Below, one piece after another: positions 11,291 to 22,360 of a stretch of 64,000 nucleotides of DNA. The notes under the pieces are model-generated. The model made no database searches and was not told the DNA's origin. It saw only the letters and a program-made list of their open reading frames with translations. Source of the DNA: Dendrolimus kikuchii (lineage: Eukaryota; Arthropoda; Insecta; Lepidoptera; Lasiocampidae); assembly GCA_019925095.2 (NCBI GenBank), contig CM034388.1, positions 27,906,934 to 27,970,933 on the forward strand. Direction: 5' to 3'. The translations under genes were made by a program, and so were the position numbers. The stretch's first letter is position 1; every line of letters starts with the position of its first letter.

Positions 11291-11747
11291 TTATTTTTTA
11301 TTGCAGGAGTTCAGCAGACAGGCAGACGGCCCACTTGATGGAAAGCGGTAACCATCGCCTACGGACATTAAACTCTTAAGGGAGACTGGAACTGTTGGGG
11401 GCTAAGAAGTCGCGATTAATAAATACACGAGAGGTCTACGTTGTTACGAGATATATTTTCGAGTGTTACTTCAATGGTGGCAGAAACAACTTAGACAGCC
11501 ACGCATTCCAATATTAAATTCAAATTTACCATATACAAAAAGTTTGTATATCCATCAGGAACTTGGTCACTAATGCCGGAACGCAACACAAGGTTGTTAT
11601 GGAGGCGAACTCTAGAGCTAGACCAGGGGTGGTCGCTATCCAATCGAACAAATACCCTATCACCTGGCTGTGGGTTGTATTGTCGCCTCTTACGACAGGC
11701 CGCCTGGCCGCAGGAAATTGTATTCTTTCTCCGTTGCTGCACGGATG
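11291..11747 (-). mobile_element. Family P SINE-like repeat, copy with internal insertion
   Basis: On the minus strand it runs from the 'tccgtgcagcaacggagaaa' head to the 'ctcctgcaataaaaa' tail. Compared with other copies, about 170 extra bases separate 'gggagactggaac' (near 11390) from 'cttggtcactaatgccgg' (near 11562). The extra bases have no recognisable source. Confidence 0.75.
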
Positions 11748-11749
11748 AA

Positions 11750-12290
11750 AAACTTTGTATCGAATATCTACATACGGAGCGCATGAATCTGCTCATCGGC
11801 AATGCCGACGCCTGTGATCCGAGAGGCCACTTTTGCGATGCGCGCTGATGACGTCATACTGAATTTATAGTTTTTTTTTCTTTTTTTCGCCGCCGATACA
11901 GTGGACGCATTGTGAGAAACTAATGCGTTGGATGCGATGCGTATCTTGGAGGCAAGAAACTTTCTCCATGTAAAAGGCCCTTTATGCTCTAAACGTCTCA
12001 ACGTCTTTTGATTTAAAATGTTTTAAAACTTAGATCAGTTATAAACTAAAAGTCCTAATCAGCTAGTCCTAATTTCGTAAATTATATGATTTTCAAATTG
12101 AATAAGTTACACTGGAGATAATTTTTTTGAAAGTCATTCGTTAAAAATTAAGTCTTATTCTGTTTATGCTTAGTCATCCACTCTACTCTTTTTCATGAAT
12201 TGACTTTGTCAATCAATTCAGGAGTAGGAATTCAAGTTGTTAAATCATACGACCGTCTAAAACTTATTTTCTATCCGGAATAGTATATTT
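11750..12290. other. Non-coding stretch, unclassified
   Basis: A GC-richer patch (11760-11960) with several short 'gatgcg' repeats, then AT-rich DNA. No gene recognised. Confidence 0.3.
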
Positions 12291-12297
12291 ATTCTAG

Positions 12298-12470
12298 ACT
12301 AGCTGTGTCCGCGACTTCGTCCGCGTGAATTTGTTTTCGCGAAACCCTAAAAATGTAAAACGATAACAAAAAAGTAGCCTAAGAAAATCCCGTCAAAATG
12401 GGCCCAGCAGTTTCAGTGATTAGACGGAACATCCGGACAGATAGACAAAATTAAAAAAAAATGATTTTTC
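12298..12470 (-). repeat. RTE-like fragment
   Basis: Begins 'gactagctgtgtccgcgact' and contains 'aaaatgggcccagcagttt', the reverse-oriented end common to RTE-derived insect repeats. It resembles the start of the copy at 26200. Confidence 0.55.
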
Positions 12471-12699
12471 TGATTTACGTATAGACTTTCATATATATAT
12501 GGTAAAAAGCTATTATTTTGACATTACAAATAGACACTTCAATTTTATTTATCTGTATATATAAGAGATATTCCTATTTCCTTTTCGGTACATCTAACAA
12601 CGTGTAATGCAAAACTTCGTGTTAATCGGTTGTGTATTTAAGAAAGTAAAAGCGTAAAAAACTCACAGTCGCATACAATACAAGTTAGGGTGTACGTAC

Positions 12700-12985
12700 A
12701 TAATAAACGTCCCACTGCTGGGCTTGGGCCTCTCACTATTGGGGAACGGACAGTATACTGCCACCTTTATCCAAGGAGGATTGGCAAGGTTTGACACATC
12801 GGTTAACCCGATATGTAGGTTTGATCACGATGTTTTCTTTCACCGTTATTAACACGTGCTAATTGCAACAATATGCACAATAAGTCAGAAATGACCTAAG
12901 TGGTGCATGCGTTCCGGCCAAGATCGAACCCGCGCCCTTTGAGTTTGAGACGCGTGCGCTAGCCATTACTTTACCGCGACTTTAA
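12700..12985 (-). mobile_element. tRNA-headed SINE (family S1)
   Basis: Reading the minus strand: a tRNA-like head with an A-box-like 'tggctagcgcacg', a B-box-like 'gggttcgatct', a body matching 37080-37372, and the tail 'cccagcagtgggacgttta'. The internal promoter boxes imply RNA polymerase III origin. This is one of the better preserved copies. Confidence 0.75.
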
Positions 12986-12999
12986 CGTACGTAGGTTTT

Positions 13000-13554
13000 T
13001 TTTATCGCTGGATTACAGCAGACAGGCAGACGGCCCACCTGATGGAAAGCGGTTACCGTCGCCTATAGACGTTTGCAACACCAGAGGTGTCACTAACGCG
13101 CTGCCGGCCTCGAAGAAATTTTATGACATCCTTTTTTAAAAACCCATGTTGTAGCGCTGTGGGAAAACCTCGGTTGGGAGCTCATTCCAAATCCCCACGA
13201 TACGCAAGAGAAACATTCTACAGAACCGTTGCGTTCAAGAGCGAAGCGGCTCAAGGAAGTGGGGTTGAACGCCCAGCCGATGGCGTGCGGTGCGGTGGTA
13301 AAAAGAAGACGAAGGCACCATTCTAAACAGTTCCTCGGAACACTCTCCGTTGGATAGTAGAATACGCAGAGAGACGCGAAGTCTCTCCGAAGGCCAAGCG
13401 TATCTAAACCGTCTGTGAGTATGGGATCGTCAACAATGCGAGAGGCTCGACGTTGAATACGGTCCAGGGGATTTAGCTGGTAGGCGGGTGGCCCGGCCCA
13501 CAGGTGTGAGCAGTACTCCATATGCGGCCTCACCTGGGCTTTGAGGTACAACAT
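13000..13554 (-). mobile_element. CR1-like LINE 3' end (partial reverse transcriptase ORF)
   Basis: The minus strand 13554 to 13093 encodes the C-terminal reverse transcriptase region. It contains YLKAQVRPHMEYCSHLWAG, LDRIQRRASRIVDDP and a later LGLRRDFASLCVFY, blocks I associate with CR1/Jockey-type LINEs. Downstream of that block the reading departs from the usual pattern, which suggests a frameshift. The 3' UTR (13000-13092) contains the 'agcagacaggcagacggccc' and 'atggaaagcggttaccgtcg' stretch that also ends family P repeats. Confidence 0.8.
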
Positions 13555-13953
13555 CGCATGTTGATGCCACGAATAGTGGTTTGACCGAAATCGTCCACGC
13601 TCTATCTACCGAATGTTCGGCGTAAGATACCCGCAATTCGCGCGTTAGAAGCAATAATTTGTGAAGTACTTATTTTCTTACGTACGTTCTCACAAATGAT
13701 AGGCACACATAATTAAAACTATGTTTCAACGCTTTTAAATGTTTTTTTATTTGATTCTGACATTTTAAAAACTGATCAAAACGTGATATTAAAATCGCTT
13801 TTAACAACGTTAAAAGATAGTTTAACTATCAATTTTTGCTGGAAATATATACAATTTTGAGCAATATGTGCATTTTTTTTCATATTAGTGGCATCTCTAG
13901 TGTAAATGTATACATAGGGTGTGTATCACGTCGAGTAGAAGGTATTAATAGTA

Positions 13954-14453
13954 TTTTCAACACACTTGCTCATAAAGTTGCTCTATGGTCACCGCAATTA
14001 GGCACAGAATGACACCCATAACCAAACTGTGAGTAAAAAACATTATACCTCACTAGTGAGTTATAGATTTTTTTTTTAATTTTATTGGTTGAGTTGCTTT
14101 GTTCTTAAAAAAGTTTTTATTCAAAAAAAAAGATCGTGTTCTATAGAACAAATAAATTAATGTTCCTATTGCTTGCTCATTTCATGCAACTTCTTATTTA
14201 AATAGATAATTTTAACTCGTACGTGTTTAATAAATAAAACTTTCACTCATATATAACTTTTTTTTATCTACTAAATAAAATGAGTTTTTGTTGTTATTTT
14301 ATTCACAAGTGTGTTGAAAAACGTCGTATAATACACGTGTGTATTGATGATTACCGTCCTCGGCTCTCTTAAGACCCTCGCCTACGGCTCGAGTCTCAAT
14401 GGCGCCTCGGCTGTAATCACCAATGTTACACACTAGTACCATAATGTACTATT
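13954..14453 (+). mobile_element. Helentron-like (HINE/DINE-type) element, copy 1
   Basis: About 500 bp. It begins TTTTCAACACACTTG. The inverted partner CAAGTGTGTTGAAAA is not terminal but lies about 125 bases before the 3' end. The last 125 bases hold a foldback (gattaccg ... cggtaatc type; one mismatch here) and finish with the near-palindrome TAGTACCATAATGTACTA. Asymmetric inverted repeats plus a 3' hairpin with T on both sides fit non-autonomous Helentron relatives. Other copies are at 17869-18372 and 61052-61551. No coding sequence. Confidence 0.65.
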
Positions 14454-14699
14454 ATGTCATTAAAACAATATTTAACGCTTTAGTTAGAGGCCACTTAGAA
14501 AGCAACGCAATCATCTGGGCTCCACATGAAACTAAATATAGTCTCATATTGGAGCCCATTCAAAATCAATTTACTACATTTTTATACCTAACACTTTATG
14601 ATGTTTACCCATTTTATGCTTTGATGTACACCACCTTGTTGTCTTAGGCATGGTTGGGTATAACAATTTGGCAACCAGACGTAAGTTTGCGTTGGTCTC

Positions 14700-14895
14700 C
14701 CACTTATTTAAATTGTTCAAAATTCAAATTCAAAAGTTTTTATTCAAAATAAGTTCCACTGGAGAACACTTTTGCAGGTCATACATATAAATTAAAATTT
14801 GATTTTACTTCCTATTCTATGTAAATCGCTTCGCAACGTTTATTGCTGTGAAGGAGAACAAGCAGCAAGAAACTCCCCAGCAACACGTCAAGCTA
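14700..14895. repeat. Possible retroelement remnant
   Basis: Contains 'agttccactggagaacactt' and a 'gaacaagcagcaagaaactc' string that recurs in altered form near 22310 and 42755. I take it as a dispersed repeat, family unknown. Confidence 0.35.
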
Positions 14896-15044
14896 AAAAT
14901 TATTTTTCTTTATATTTCTTATTCTATTTTTACTCAAGTTCTTTTTTATATAAATTTTATACAGAAGTATATTACAGAATTACTTTTCGAAGAATTAATG
15001 GAGTTGTAGCAAGCAGTGCATGCTCAGTAAGACAAGACGCAGTA

Positions 15045-15085
15045 AGGGGAAAGAAAGAAAGAAAGAAGAAAGAAAATAATGTTTA
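15045..15085. repeat. (GAAA)n simple repeat
   Basis: Imperfect GAAA/GAAG run, next to A-rich DNA. Confidence 0.7.
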
Positions 15086-15444
15086 TTTAGAGTTATTTAA
15101 AATTATTAAAGTATACATAAGCAGTTTAATAAAAGCCAAAAGTTAACTAACTCTAAACAGGCCCTAACTCAGCAAATGCTGGTTGATCACAACCAACGCT
15201 GGTCTTCCGTTAGTGCCAGGCAGTAACGTCACCTTCACAGAAGAAAAAATAACTAATGCACATTTAATATTATTTATAATTAGAACACCATGAGACAAGG
15301 AATAGACATATTTTGAATAATATATAAATAAGGAAAGAAGAATATTATTATTGTTATAATAATGACGAGACGTACTAAAAGTTTGTACTACAACATATCT
15401 CTATCAACATATATCTATATCCATGTTAAGAGGTAAATTGTTCA

Positions 15445-15727
15445 TCCGTGCGGGAACGGAGAAAGAATACAATTCCCTGCGGCCGGGCGGCCTGTCCTAA
15501 GAGGTGACAAAACAACCCACAGCCAGGTGGTAGGGTATTTGCCTGACTGAATGGCTACCACCCACGTCTGGTCTAGATTATGCCGCCATAACAAACTTAA
15601 GTTGTGTTGCGGCGTTAGTGACCAGGTTCCAGTCTCCCTTAAGAGAGCAGCAGCGCATTTGTAGCACCTACTGCTTTCCATCAAGTGAGGCGTCTGCCTG
15701 TCTGCTGAACTTCTGCAATAAATAAAA
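15445..15727 (+). mobile_element. Family P SINE-like repeat
   Basis: Near-complete copy from 'tccgtgcgggaacggagaaa' to 'cttctgcaataaataaaa'. Small open frames across it are by-products of the repeat, since the same frames recur in every copy. Confidence 0.85.
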
Positions 15728-15971
15728 CCCAGGTGTATTGGCTGAAATTAAATTAAATCCAGCGCATTTTGTGATGAGACGTAGGAAGCCACCAATATTC
15801 GTAGTACCATTCGGCAGGATCAACTTGCTTAATAAAGCGCCGATGACACAGGCCTTGCGAATATTGAACTTGTTCAATGTTTCTTGACATATCTTGATAT
15901 GACAACAAATTGACATTTTATCTGTACTGTGACTGAATTCACAATAACTGCATACTACATATTATATAATA

Positions 15972-17199
15972 GGTTGGGGAAAAAGTCTTTTCGCATATAG
16001 TATGTATGAACTTGGAATAAGATCTCTTTGGCTATTATACCATTTGTATCTGGGTGGTTTTGGTATCATTAAAAAGTTTTAATTTTAAAGAAGGCAATTC
16101 CAAATTCAAATTAGGAAAATGTGTGATTTTCATTTGTTTTTGTTATTGTTAAAATGAGAGAATCTAATGAAGAAATTCGATACAATTTAAAATTTTACTA
16201 CAAAAAAGGTAAAAATGCAACACAAGCCGCGAAAAAAAATTGTGATGTTTATGGACCTAATGCAGTATCTGTGAGAGTAGCGCAAATTTGGTTTAAGCGT
16301 TTCCAATCCGAAAATTTTGATATCAAAGATGCACGTCGCTCTGGTCGCCCTGTTACGGACAAAATTGATGCCATTCTTGAAAAAGTGGAGCAAGATCAGC
16401 ATATTAGTAGTTACGATGTAGCTGGAGAACTGGGAATTGACCACAAAACGGTTTTGGCGCATTTGAAAAAAGCTGGGTACACAAAAAAGCTCGATATTTG
16501 GGTGCCTCATGAGCTCACTGAAAGAAACCTAATGAACCGTGTACTCATTTGTGATTCTTTATTACGACGTAATGAAACCGAACCATTTTTGAAGAAGCTG
16601 ATAACTGGTGATGAAAAGTGGATCACGTACGACAAGAACGTGCGAAAAAGATCGTGGTCAAAGGCCGGTCAGGCTTCACAGACTGTGGCGAAACCCGGGT
16701 TAACTCGCAACAAGGTGATGCTGTGTGTATGGTGGGATTGGAAGGGTATTATTCATTATGAGCTGTTACCGCCAGGCAGGACCATCGATTCTGAACTGTA
16801 CTGCGAACAACTGATGAGATTAAAGCAAAAAGTTGAGAGAAAGTGGCCGGAATTAATCAACAGAAGGCGTGTGGTTTTTCACCATGATAACGCTAGACCT
16901 TTAGACACACATCTTTAGCCACTCAGCAAAAATTACGAGAGTTTGGCTAGGAGGTGTTTGCAGAATTCCTTAGGCAGTGTCAGGTTAACATCACGAGAGG
17001 ACTGCCAAAACCACTTGTCGCAGTTTTTTGATTAGAAGCCCCAAAATTTTTATAGCAATGGGATCACGTCCCTACCTACAAGATGGCAAAAAGTTATCCA
17101 ACAAAATGGCACCTACATACTTTAGTCAAATGTAAATAAACTTTGTAAAAAAACCTTTTGAATTTTTATATAAAATGCGAAGAAACTTTTTCCCCAACC
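15972..17199 (+). mobile_element. mariner element, copy 2
   Basis: Terminal repeats GGTTGGGGAAAAAGTC and the inverted partner ending TTTTTCCCCAACC. TA lies on both sides (15970-15971, 17200-17201). It is shorter than copy 1 because about 65 bp are missing after 'gagtttggctaggaggtgtt' (near 16960). Closely similar to copy 1 at the nucleotide level. Confidence 0.92.
16154..16918 (+). pseudogene. mariner transposase, truncated (254 aa open)
   Basis: ATG at 16154 gives MRESNEEIRYNLKFYYKKGK and an otherwise open frame covering the whole DNA-binding region (helix-turn-helix; RRSGRPVTDK near residues 61-70) and two of the three catalytic aspartates (ITGDEKWITYD near residue 153; FHHDNARP near residue 246). 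A short insertion around 16902 shifts the frame to ARPLDTHL and a stop. The part with the third Asp (SDFHLF in copy 1) falls in the 65-bp deletion, so the product cannot be catalytic. It could still bind the ends. Confidence 0.9.
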
Positions 17200-17203
17200 T
17201 AAT

Positions 17204-17868
17204 ATTATGACGATTGAATATATATAATTGTATATATTATGTGTTATATGTACCACGCTATCGTATTGATGAACACTGTAATGATAGCGATGTTTGTAAG
17301 TTAATAAATATAAGATACATTGAAATAAACATCGCTGAGTAAATAGTGCTACGTCAAACATTGTAATTGATAACAAGAAAGCAATAAAAGAAAGGCGCTT
17401 TTTACGACTGCTCGTCACGGGTCGTAACCTGGTTCTAAAAGAATTAGGTCATAAAGTAACCAAGTAGATGCAATGGCTTATTAGTAGGACAGCAAATGGA
17501 AAGGACAGCACTTGATATTTTGGGAATGGCATATAACAGACAAATGATAAGGCAAACATTCTGTTGCAGTCTCATTAGTGTAAAACCTATTTTTGTTATA
17601 GAATAGAATTTTGAATGAAATTTAGATTTTTTATGTCAAACTGTTTTTTGTCGAGTGATAAATATTGAACTAAATGCATGGTTAATTGTTCATTCTTGTG
17701 TTTATTAGCTTTAAATAATGGTAAAGTACCACACAAACAAGAATATTTCTTTATCAAAACTATTTATTTATCCTTACCGACCACAGCACATACGTAGTAT
17801 TAAGGAGTTATATGTTTCATTACTGCAAAGGATATTTTCAACTGTAAGCTACAACCTAACCATGAAAC
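17204..17868. other. Non-coding stretch, nothing recognised
   Basis: AT-rich DNA without a supported gene. Confidence 0.3.
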
Positions 17869-18372
17869 AATAGTACATTATGGTACTAGTCTATAACATT
17901 GGTGATTACCGCCGAGGCGCCATTGAGACTCGAGCCGTAGGCGAGGGTCTTAAGAGAACCGAGGACGGTAATCATCAATACACACGTGTATCATACGACG
18001 TTTTTCAACACACTTGTGAATAAAATAACAACAAAAACTCATTTTATTTAGTAGATAAAAAAAAGTTATATATGAGTGAAAGTTCTATTTATTAAACACG
18101 AACGTATTAAAATTATGTATTTAAATAAGAAGTTGCATGAAATGAGCAAGCAATAGGAACATTAATTTATTTGTTCTATAGAACACTATCTTTTTTTTTT
18201 TAATAAAAACTTTTTTAAGAACAAAGCAACTCAACCAATAAAATTAAAAAAAAATATCTATAACTCACTAGTGAGTTATAATGTTTTTTACTCACAGTTT
18301 GATAATGGGTGTCATTCTGTGCCTAATTGCGGTGACCATAGAGCCACTTTATGAGCAAGTGTGTTGAAAATA
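17869..18372 (-). mobile_element. Helentron-like element, copy 2
   Basis: Reverse complement of 13954-14453, with the same start (TTTTCAACACACTTG at 18372 reading leftwards), internal CAAGTGTGTTGAAAA and terminal hairpin (TAGTACATTATGGTACTA at 17871). Different flanks from the other copies confirm the element boundaries. Confidence 0.65.
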
Positions 18373-18837
18373 AAATTATTCTACAATAGTTTAGAAGATT
18401 ATCATACCCTTGCTGCACGAAAGTATCAAAGATTAGTACATTTCCGTTTGATTACCTACGACTTTTTTTAAATCGAAAAATACTTATTTACCTAGTGTCG
18501 GAATTGGTACGTTACGTTTACAAAGTCAAAACTAGATGGCGCTGTACCGTTTTCGAACTCACTATGGTTTAAATTATTGTATAATAGAAGTGTTCTTTTA
18601 TTTGCGTATTTAAGTTTTTTGATTCGATTCCAGTAGCGAATATAAACATTTTTGAGCATCCGTCAATATGTTTAATTTCGCTTCACTGGTAGTTTTTGGG
18701 ACTTTTGTACACCTAGTAGTGTTAAAAAATCGAATAGATAACAATTTCATCCATTTAATAATTAATTTAAAAGACAAATGAAACAATGATTATCAATTAA
18801 TAAAGAAATCGGTTAGAACAATTTTCATCACACAGTT

Positions 18838-19205
18838 AAATAGATAGATAACACTTTATTGCTCACCAAGTATACAATTTCAAAAATGCACGATGCAGAA
18901 GTCGTGGAAGGCCACGACACACTTTCCATGATCAAATTGATCGTGTACTAGCAGAAGGTGATGTCAGGAGCCTTAAGAACAGACGAGCGTGCATGACAAG
19001 AGTTATGAATGTCAAAGAAGCAAGTGAGGTGTGTAAAAATAAGCCTAAATGGCGTTCTGCTGTCCGTGCCTACCCCGCAAGGGAACTCGCGTGTAGTTAT
19101 GTATGTATGTATGTACAATATTGTCATGGTAGAAATAATAGGCGGCCTTATCGCTTAAAGCAATCTCTTCGAGGCAGAATAGTTTAACCTAATCTGGCGA
19201 TGTAG
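18838..19205 (-). mobile_element. LINE 3'-UTR fragment with nested LINE family B fragment
   Basis: Outer parts (18838-18892 and 19115-19205) are the 'caataaagtgttatctatct' and 'gcgataaggccgcc' blocks, antisense, as at 3095 and 8985. Between them lies a sense-strand family B fragment (18893-19114) that encodes GRGRPRHTFH-like and RAYPARELA-like pieces and ends in an ATGT tail. Confidence 0.65.
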
Positions 19206-19302
19206 ATGGTACAGTTACATAATTACAGTGTGGCCACCCCCTAACTTTTAGATCAGCGGTATGCAACGCTTCCTTATTCGCCTGTTAAGATTTTTTTAAT
19301 AA

Positions 19303-19538
19303 TAATGGGCAGACAAACACACACATTATAGGTATATCCCCAAGCTAAGCAAGTTACGCTTATGTTATGAGTAATATATCGGACCACTGTGGGACCGATC
19401 CCAGACACCCAGACCATGGTAAACAACCAAACGTTTGTTTCCGGAATTTACCATGCCAGGAATCCAACCCGGAGCCTCTGCGTTCCAGCGAGTTCGGCCG
19501 ACTAAGACTTAGCCCGCTCAACCAAAGAGGCCGTCGAT
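19303..19538 (-). mobile_element. tRNA-headed SINE (family S2)
   Basis: The minus strand begins 'cgacggcctctttggttgag', with an A-box-like 'tggttgagcgggc' and a damaged B box ('gggttggattcctgg'), followed by a body ending near 'gtgtgtttgtctgcccatta'. Copies: 25150-25345 (plus) and 34660-34892 (minus). Confidence 0.7.
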
Positions 19539-19752
19539 GTTGAAGATGCCGAAGCAGCATACACCAAGCGAGTTAGGAAACGCTAATAAAAATTCTAGGC
19601 ACTGGCTAAGCCTTCGGTACCGCGTATACCGAATACACCGATTCCTTACAGACTTTGTACAGACAAATTAAAAAGCGATCTAAGGAGAAGAAGCGGCAAG
19701 AATCTACCGAGCAATTTTGTCTACATAAGTATGTATATCTCTTTCTACCTTC

Positions 19753-20296
19753 GTCCAGGAACGGAGAAAGAATACAAGTTCCTGCGGCCGGCCTGTCGTA
19801 AGAGGAGACAAAACAACCAACAGAAAGTGGTAGAGTATTTGCCCATCTGGATGGCTACCCCTCCTAGTCTAGAGTATGCCGCAATAAAAATCTTGTTTTT
19901 TTTTATTGCAGGAGATCAGCAGACAGGCAGACGGCCCACTTGATGGAAAGCGGTTACCATCGCTTATGGACATTTGCAACACCAAAGGTGCTACAATTGC
20001 GCTGCTGCTCTCTTAAGGGGGACTGGAACCTGGTCACTAATGCCGGAACACAATTCAAGGTTGTTATGGCGACATACTTTAGACCAGGGGTGGTAGCCAT
20101 CCAATCGGGCAAATGACCTACCACCTGACTGTGGGTTGTTAAGTCGCCTCATACGACAGGCCGCCGATTGAACGGAGTGAAAGCGGCAGCACATTGGTAG
20201 CATCATTGATGTTACAAATGTCCATAGGAGACGGTAACCGCTTTCCATCAGGTCGGTCGTCTGCCTGTCTGCTGAAATAATGCAATAGAAAAAAAA
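19753..20296. mobile_element. Composite of three family P pieces
   Basis: Three partial copies lie head to tail: plus 19753-19885, then minus (full 3' tail first, 'attgcaggagatcagcagac') about 19893-20165, then plus about 20175-20296. The middle copy interrupts or abuts the outer two, so the locus is an inverted/nested cluster. The long inverted arms could fold into a hairpin RNA if transcribed through. Confidence 0.7.
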
Positions 20297-20634
20297 CTCA
20301 ACAATATTATTTCATTTTTACTTACATTTTTTATAATATTTCTCTGATCAATAATGTAACAAAGTTGTCTGTACAACAAATACTTATTGAATGAAAGTAA
20401 AGTAAATCATACGTTTGTGAACAAACTCCCAACCGAGTTGATAAATTAGGTCAATTGGACGCGACTCGATACCTTGAAACGTATTTGGGAGAGCCTCATT
20501 CTATAAATTTATTTGTCTCCGGACCATATTGCCTTTTGGTCGTCTGGTTGGCAAGAAATGCCTTGAAATAGTTTTGCGTGATATCGAGATCATACGTCTT
20601 AGGGTTCCGTAGCCATTTTGGCAAAACGGAATCC

Positions 20635-20887
20635 TTTTTTTTTTGAAACGGGGGAAATACATTTCGTACACTACCGAGCCTTTACTGCGATTAGACCAAA
20701 GTAATAAGACTTATCCACTGAAGACGAGGCAGATAACAGAGTCGATTGCCGGCTTGTGTAGAGACTCAGCAAAGTACCCCTATTAAAGAGGCCATAGGCG
20801 GACTCCACTAAAACCCCCTTCCTCCCATGTGCCCCGCGCTCATGGTAAGAAAAGCGTGAGACTTAGGACGCAGTTACGCCCACGCTG
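20635..20887 (-). mobile_element. R1-like LINE tail with 12-bp target duplication
   Basis: A T-tract at its left end (poly-A in antisense), then 3'-UTR sequence shared with 43131-43390 ('cctcccatgtgccccgcgct', 'gacttag'). It is flanked by aaaacggaatcc at 20623-20634 and 20888-20899. 5'-truncated, no coding sequence left. Confidence 0.8.
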
Positions 20888-21040
20888 AAAACGGAATCCA
20901 TATAAAAACGTTATGTAGGTCTTTCTGTCTGTGTATATTACATTCATTATATACTGATTTTTTTAACATCGAATAGTTTCGCGTTTGACTGACATTGCGC
21001 CTGATGTCAGGGGGAAATACAGTCTAAGGTGGAGCACGCT

Positions 21041-21350
21041 TTTTTTTTATTGCAGGAGATCAGCAGACAGGCAGACGGCCCACTTGACGGAAAGCGGTTA
21101 CTATCTCCTATGGACATTTGCAACACCAAAGGTGCTACAAATGCGCTGCTGCCCTCTTAAGGGAAACTGGAACCTGGTCACTAATGCCGGAACACAACTC
21201 AAGGTTGCTATGGCGACATACTTTAGACCAGGGGTGGTAGCCATCCAGTCGGGCAAATGCCCTACCACCTGGCTGTGGGTTGTTTGTCGCCTCTTACGAC
21301 AGGCCGCCCGGCCGCAGGAAATTGTATTCTTTCTCCGTTCCTGCACGGAT
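21041..21350 (-). mobile_element. Family P SINE-like repeat, full-length antisense copy
   Basis: Complete from the T-tract/'attgcaggagatcagcagac' tail at the left to the 'ttcctgcacgga' head at the right, with no internal deletion. Confidence 0.85.
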
Positions 21351-21469
21351 AGTTTACCTAGAAGATATTATATTTTTCAGGAAAAACAGACGACGGCAAA
21401 GAGTTCCGCTCGTCAGTGGTACGTATGATAAAAGTGGAAGCCTAGCGTTTCGTCCACTTTGTTAGTATT

Positions 21470-21980
21470 TCTACCATATATCGGTGGCGTGAGCTTGTAC
21501 GTCTGCTTGTCTGGTGGTAAAATCTTTAAACTCGAATGTTTGATAGGAAGCTGTATGTTAAATACTGTTACACAACATCGAAATCGTCGAGACTTAAAAT
21601 TATGTTAGCGGTACGCTACGGTGGCATTGGTGGCCGGTTTGACATTACAATAATGACGTGCAATAATGTCAATTTACTGTCAAAAGAAATATAATGAAGT
21701 GCGAGTCGCTTCTATTATACATTCGATAAATTTTATGACTTATTGCACAACACTATTGACTATAAAGAACAGCAATTTGCTCCTTCAAATGTAGTGATAA
21801 TTTATACGAAACTTCATAAGCAGGCAAATGTCAAAACGCCCATCATAGCTCGTAGCTATTTTAGGCATAACTATCCTAGTGGGTTTCTGCTACCTAATTG
21901 AACAGAAATGTATGGAAACTAGTGCTCCAGGGAGGGAGGGGGTCAAAAATTAGTGCATTTCAGATATAGTTGACTAATGA
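21470..21980. other. Non-coding stretch, unclassified
   Basis: No supported gene or known repeat. Confidence 0.3.
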
Positions 21981-21983
21981 CAA

Positions 21984-22360
21984 CTTTTTTTTTTATTGGA
22001 CTTGACTTTATGTTGTTGGTCCGAAGACCTTACAACTTCACCGGGGGTTTTGGGGGCGAGTGCCTTCGCGAAGCGAAAGCGCTCGAGCCCAGGGGGGCAA
22101 CTTGCTCGAGGGAGCTCCCTAAGGAGTTTTACCTCAGTTGGACTGTTGCCATGAGAGGGGGATGAATTTAATGATGCCCACCATAGGGCGACACAAAACA
22201 CTAATTGAGAACGGGCGACGGGTCATATAAAGCCCGAGGGGAAGGATCCCGGCGGGCCGGGATCGGTGGTTCGCGGCGGCCTACGCTATCTTACTGCCGT
22301 TTCGCAACGTGTTATGGCTGGGAGAGAAGAAACGGCATAATGACAACGCGCTCACGAGGA
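21984..22360 (-). mobile_element. Probable LINE 3' end (antisense, GC-rich)
   Basis: Begins with a T-tract (poly-A in antisense), followed by a GC-rich block rich in 'gcg' and 'ggg' and unlike its AT-rich surroundings. The layout is the same as the R1-like tails at 20635 and 43131, but I could not align the body to them. Confidence 0.4.

Noticed and set aside
20985..21428. 147-codon open frame
   Set aside because: It lies across an antisense family P copy and is one of the recurring by-product frames.
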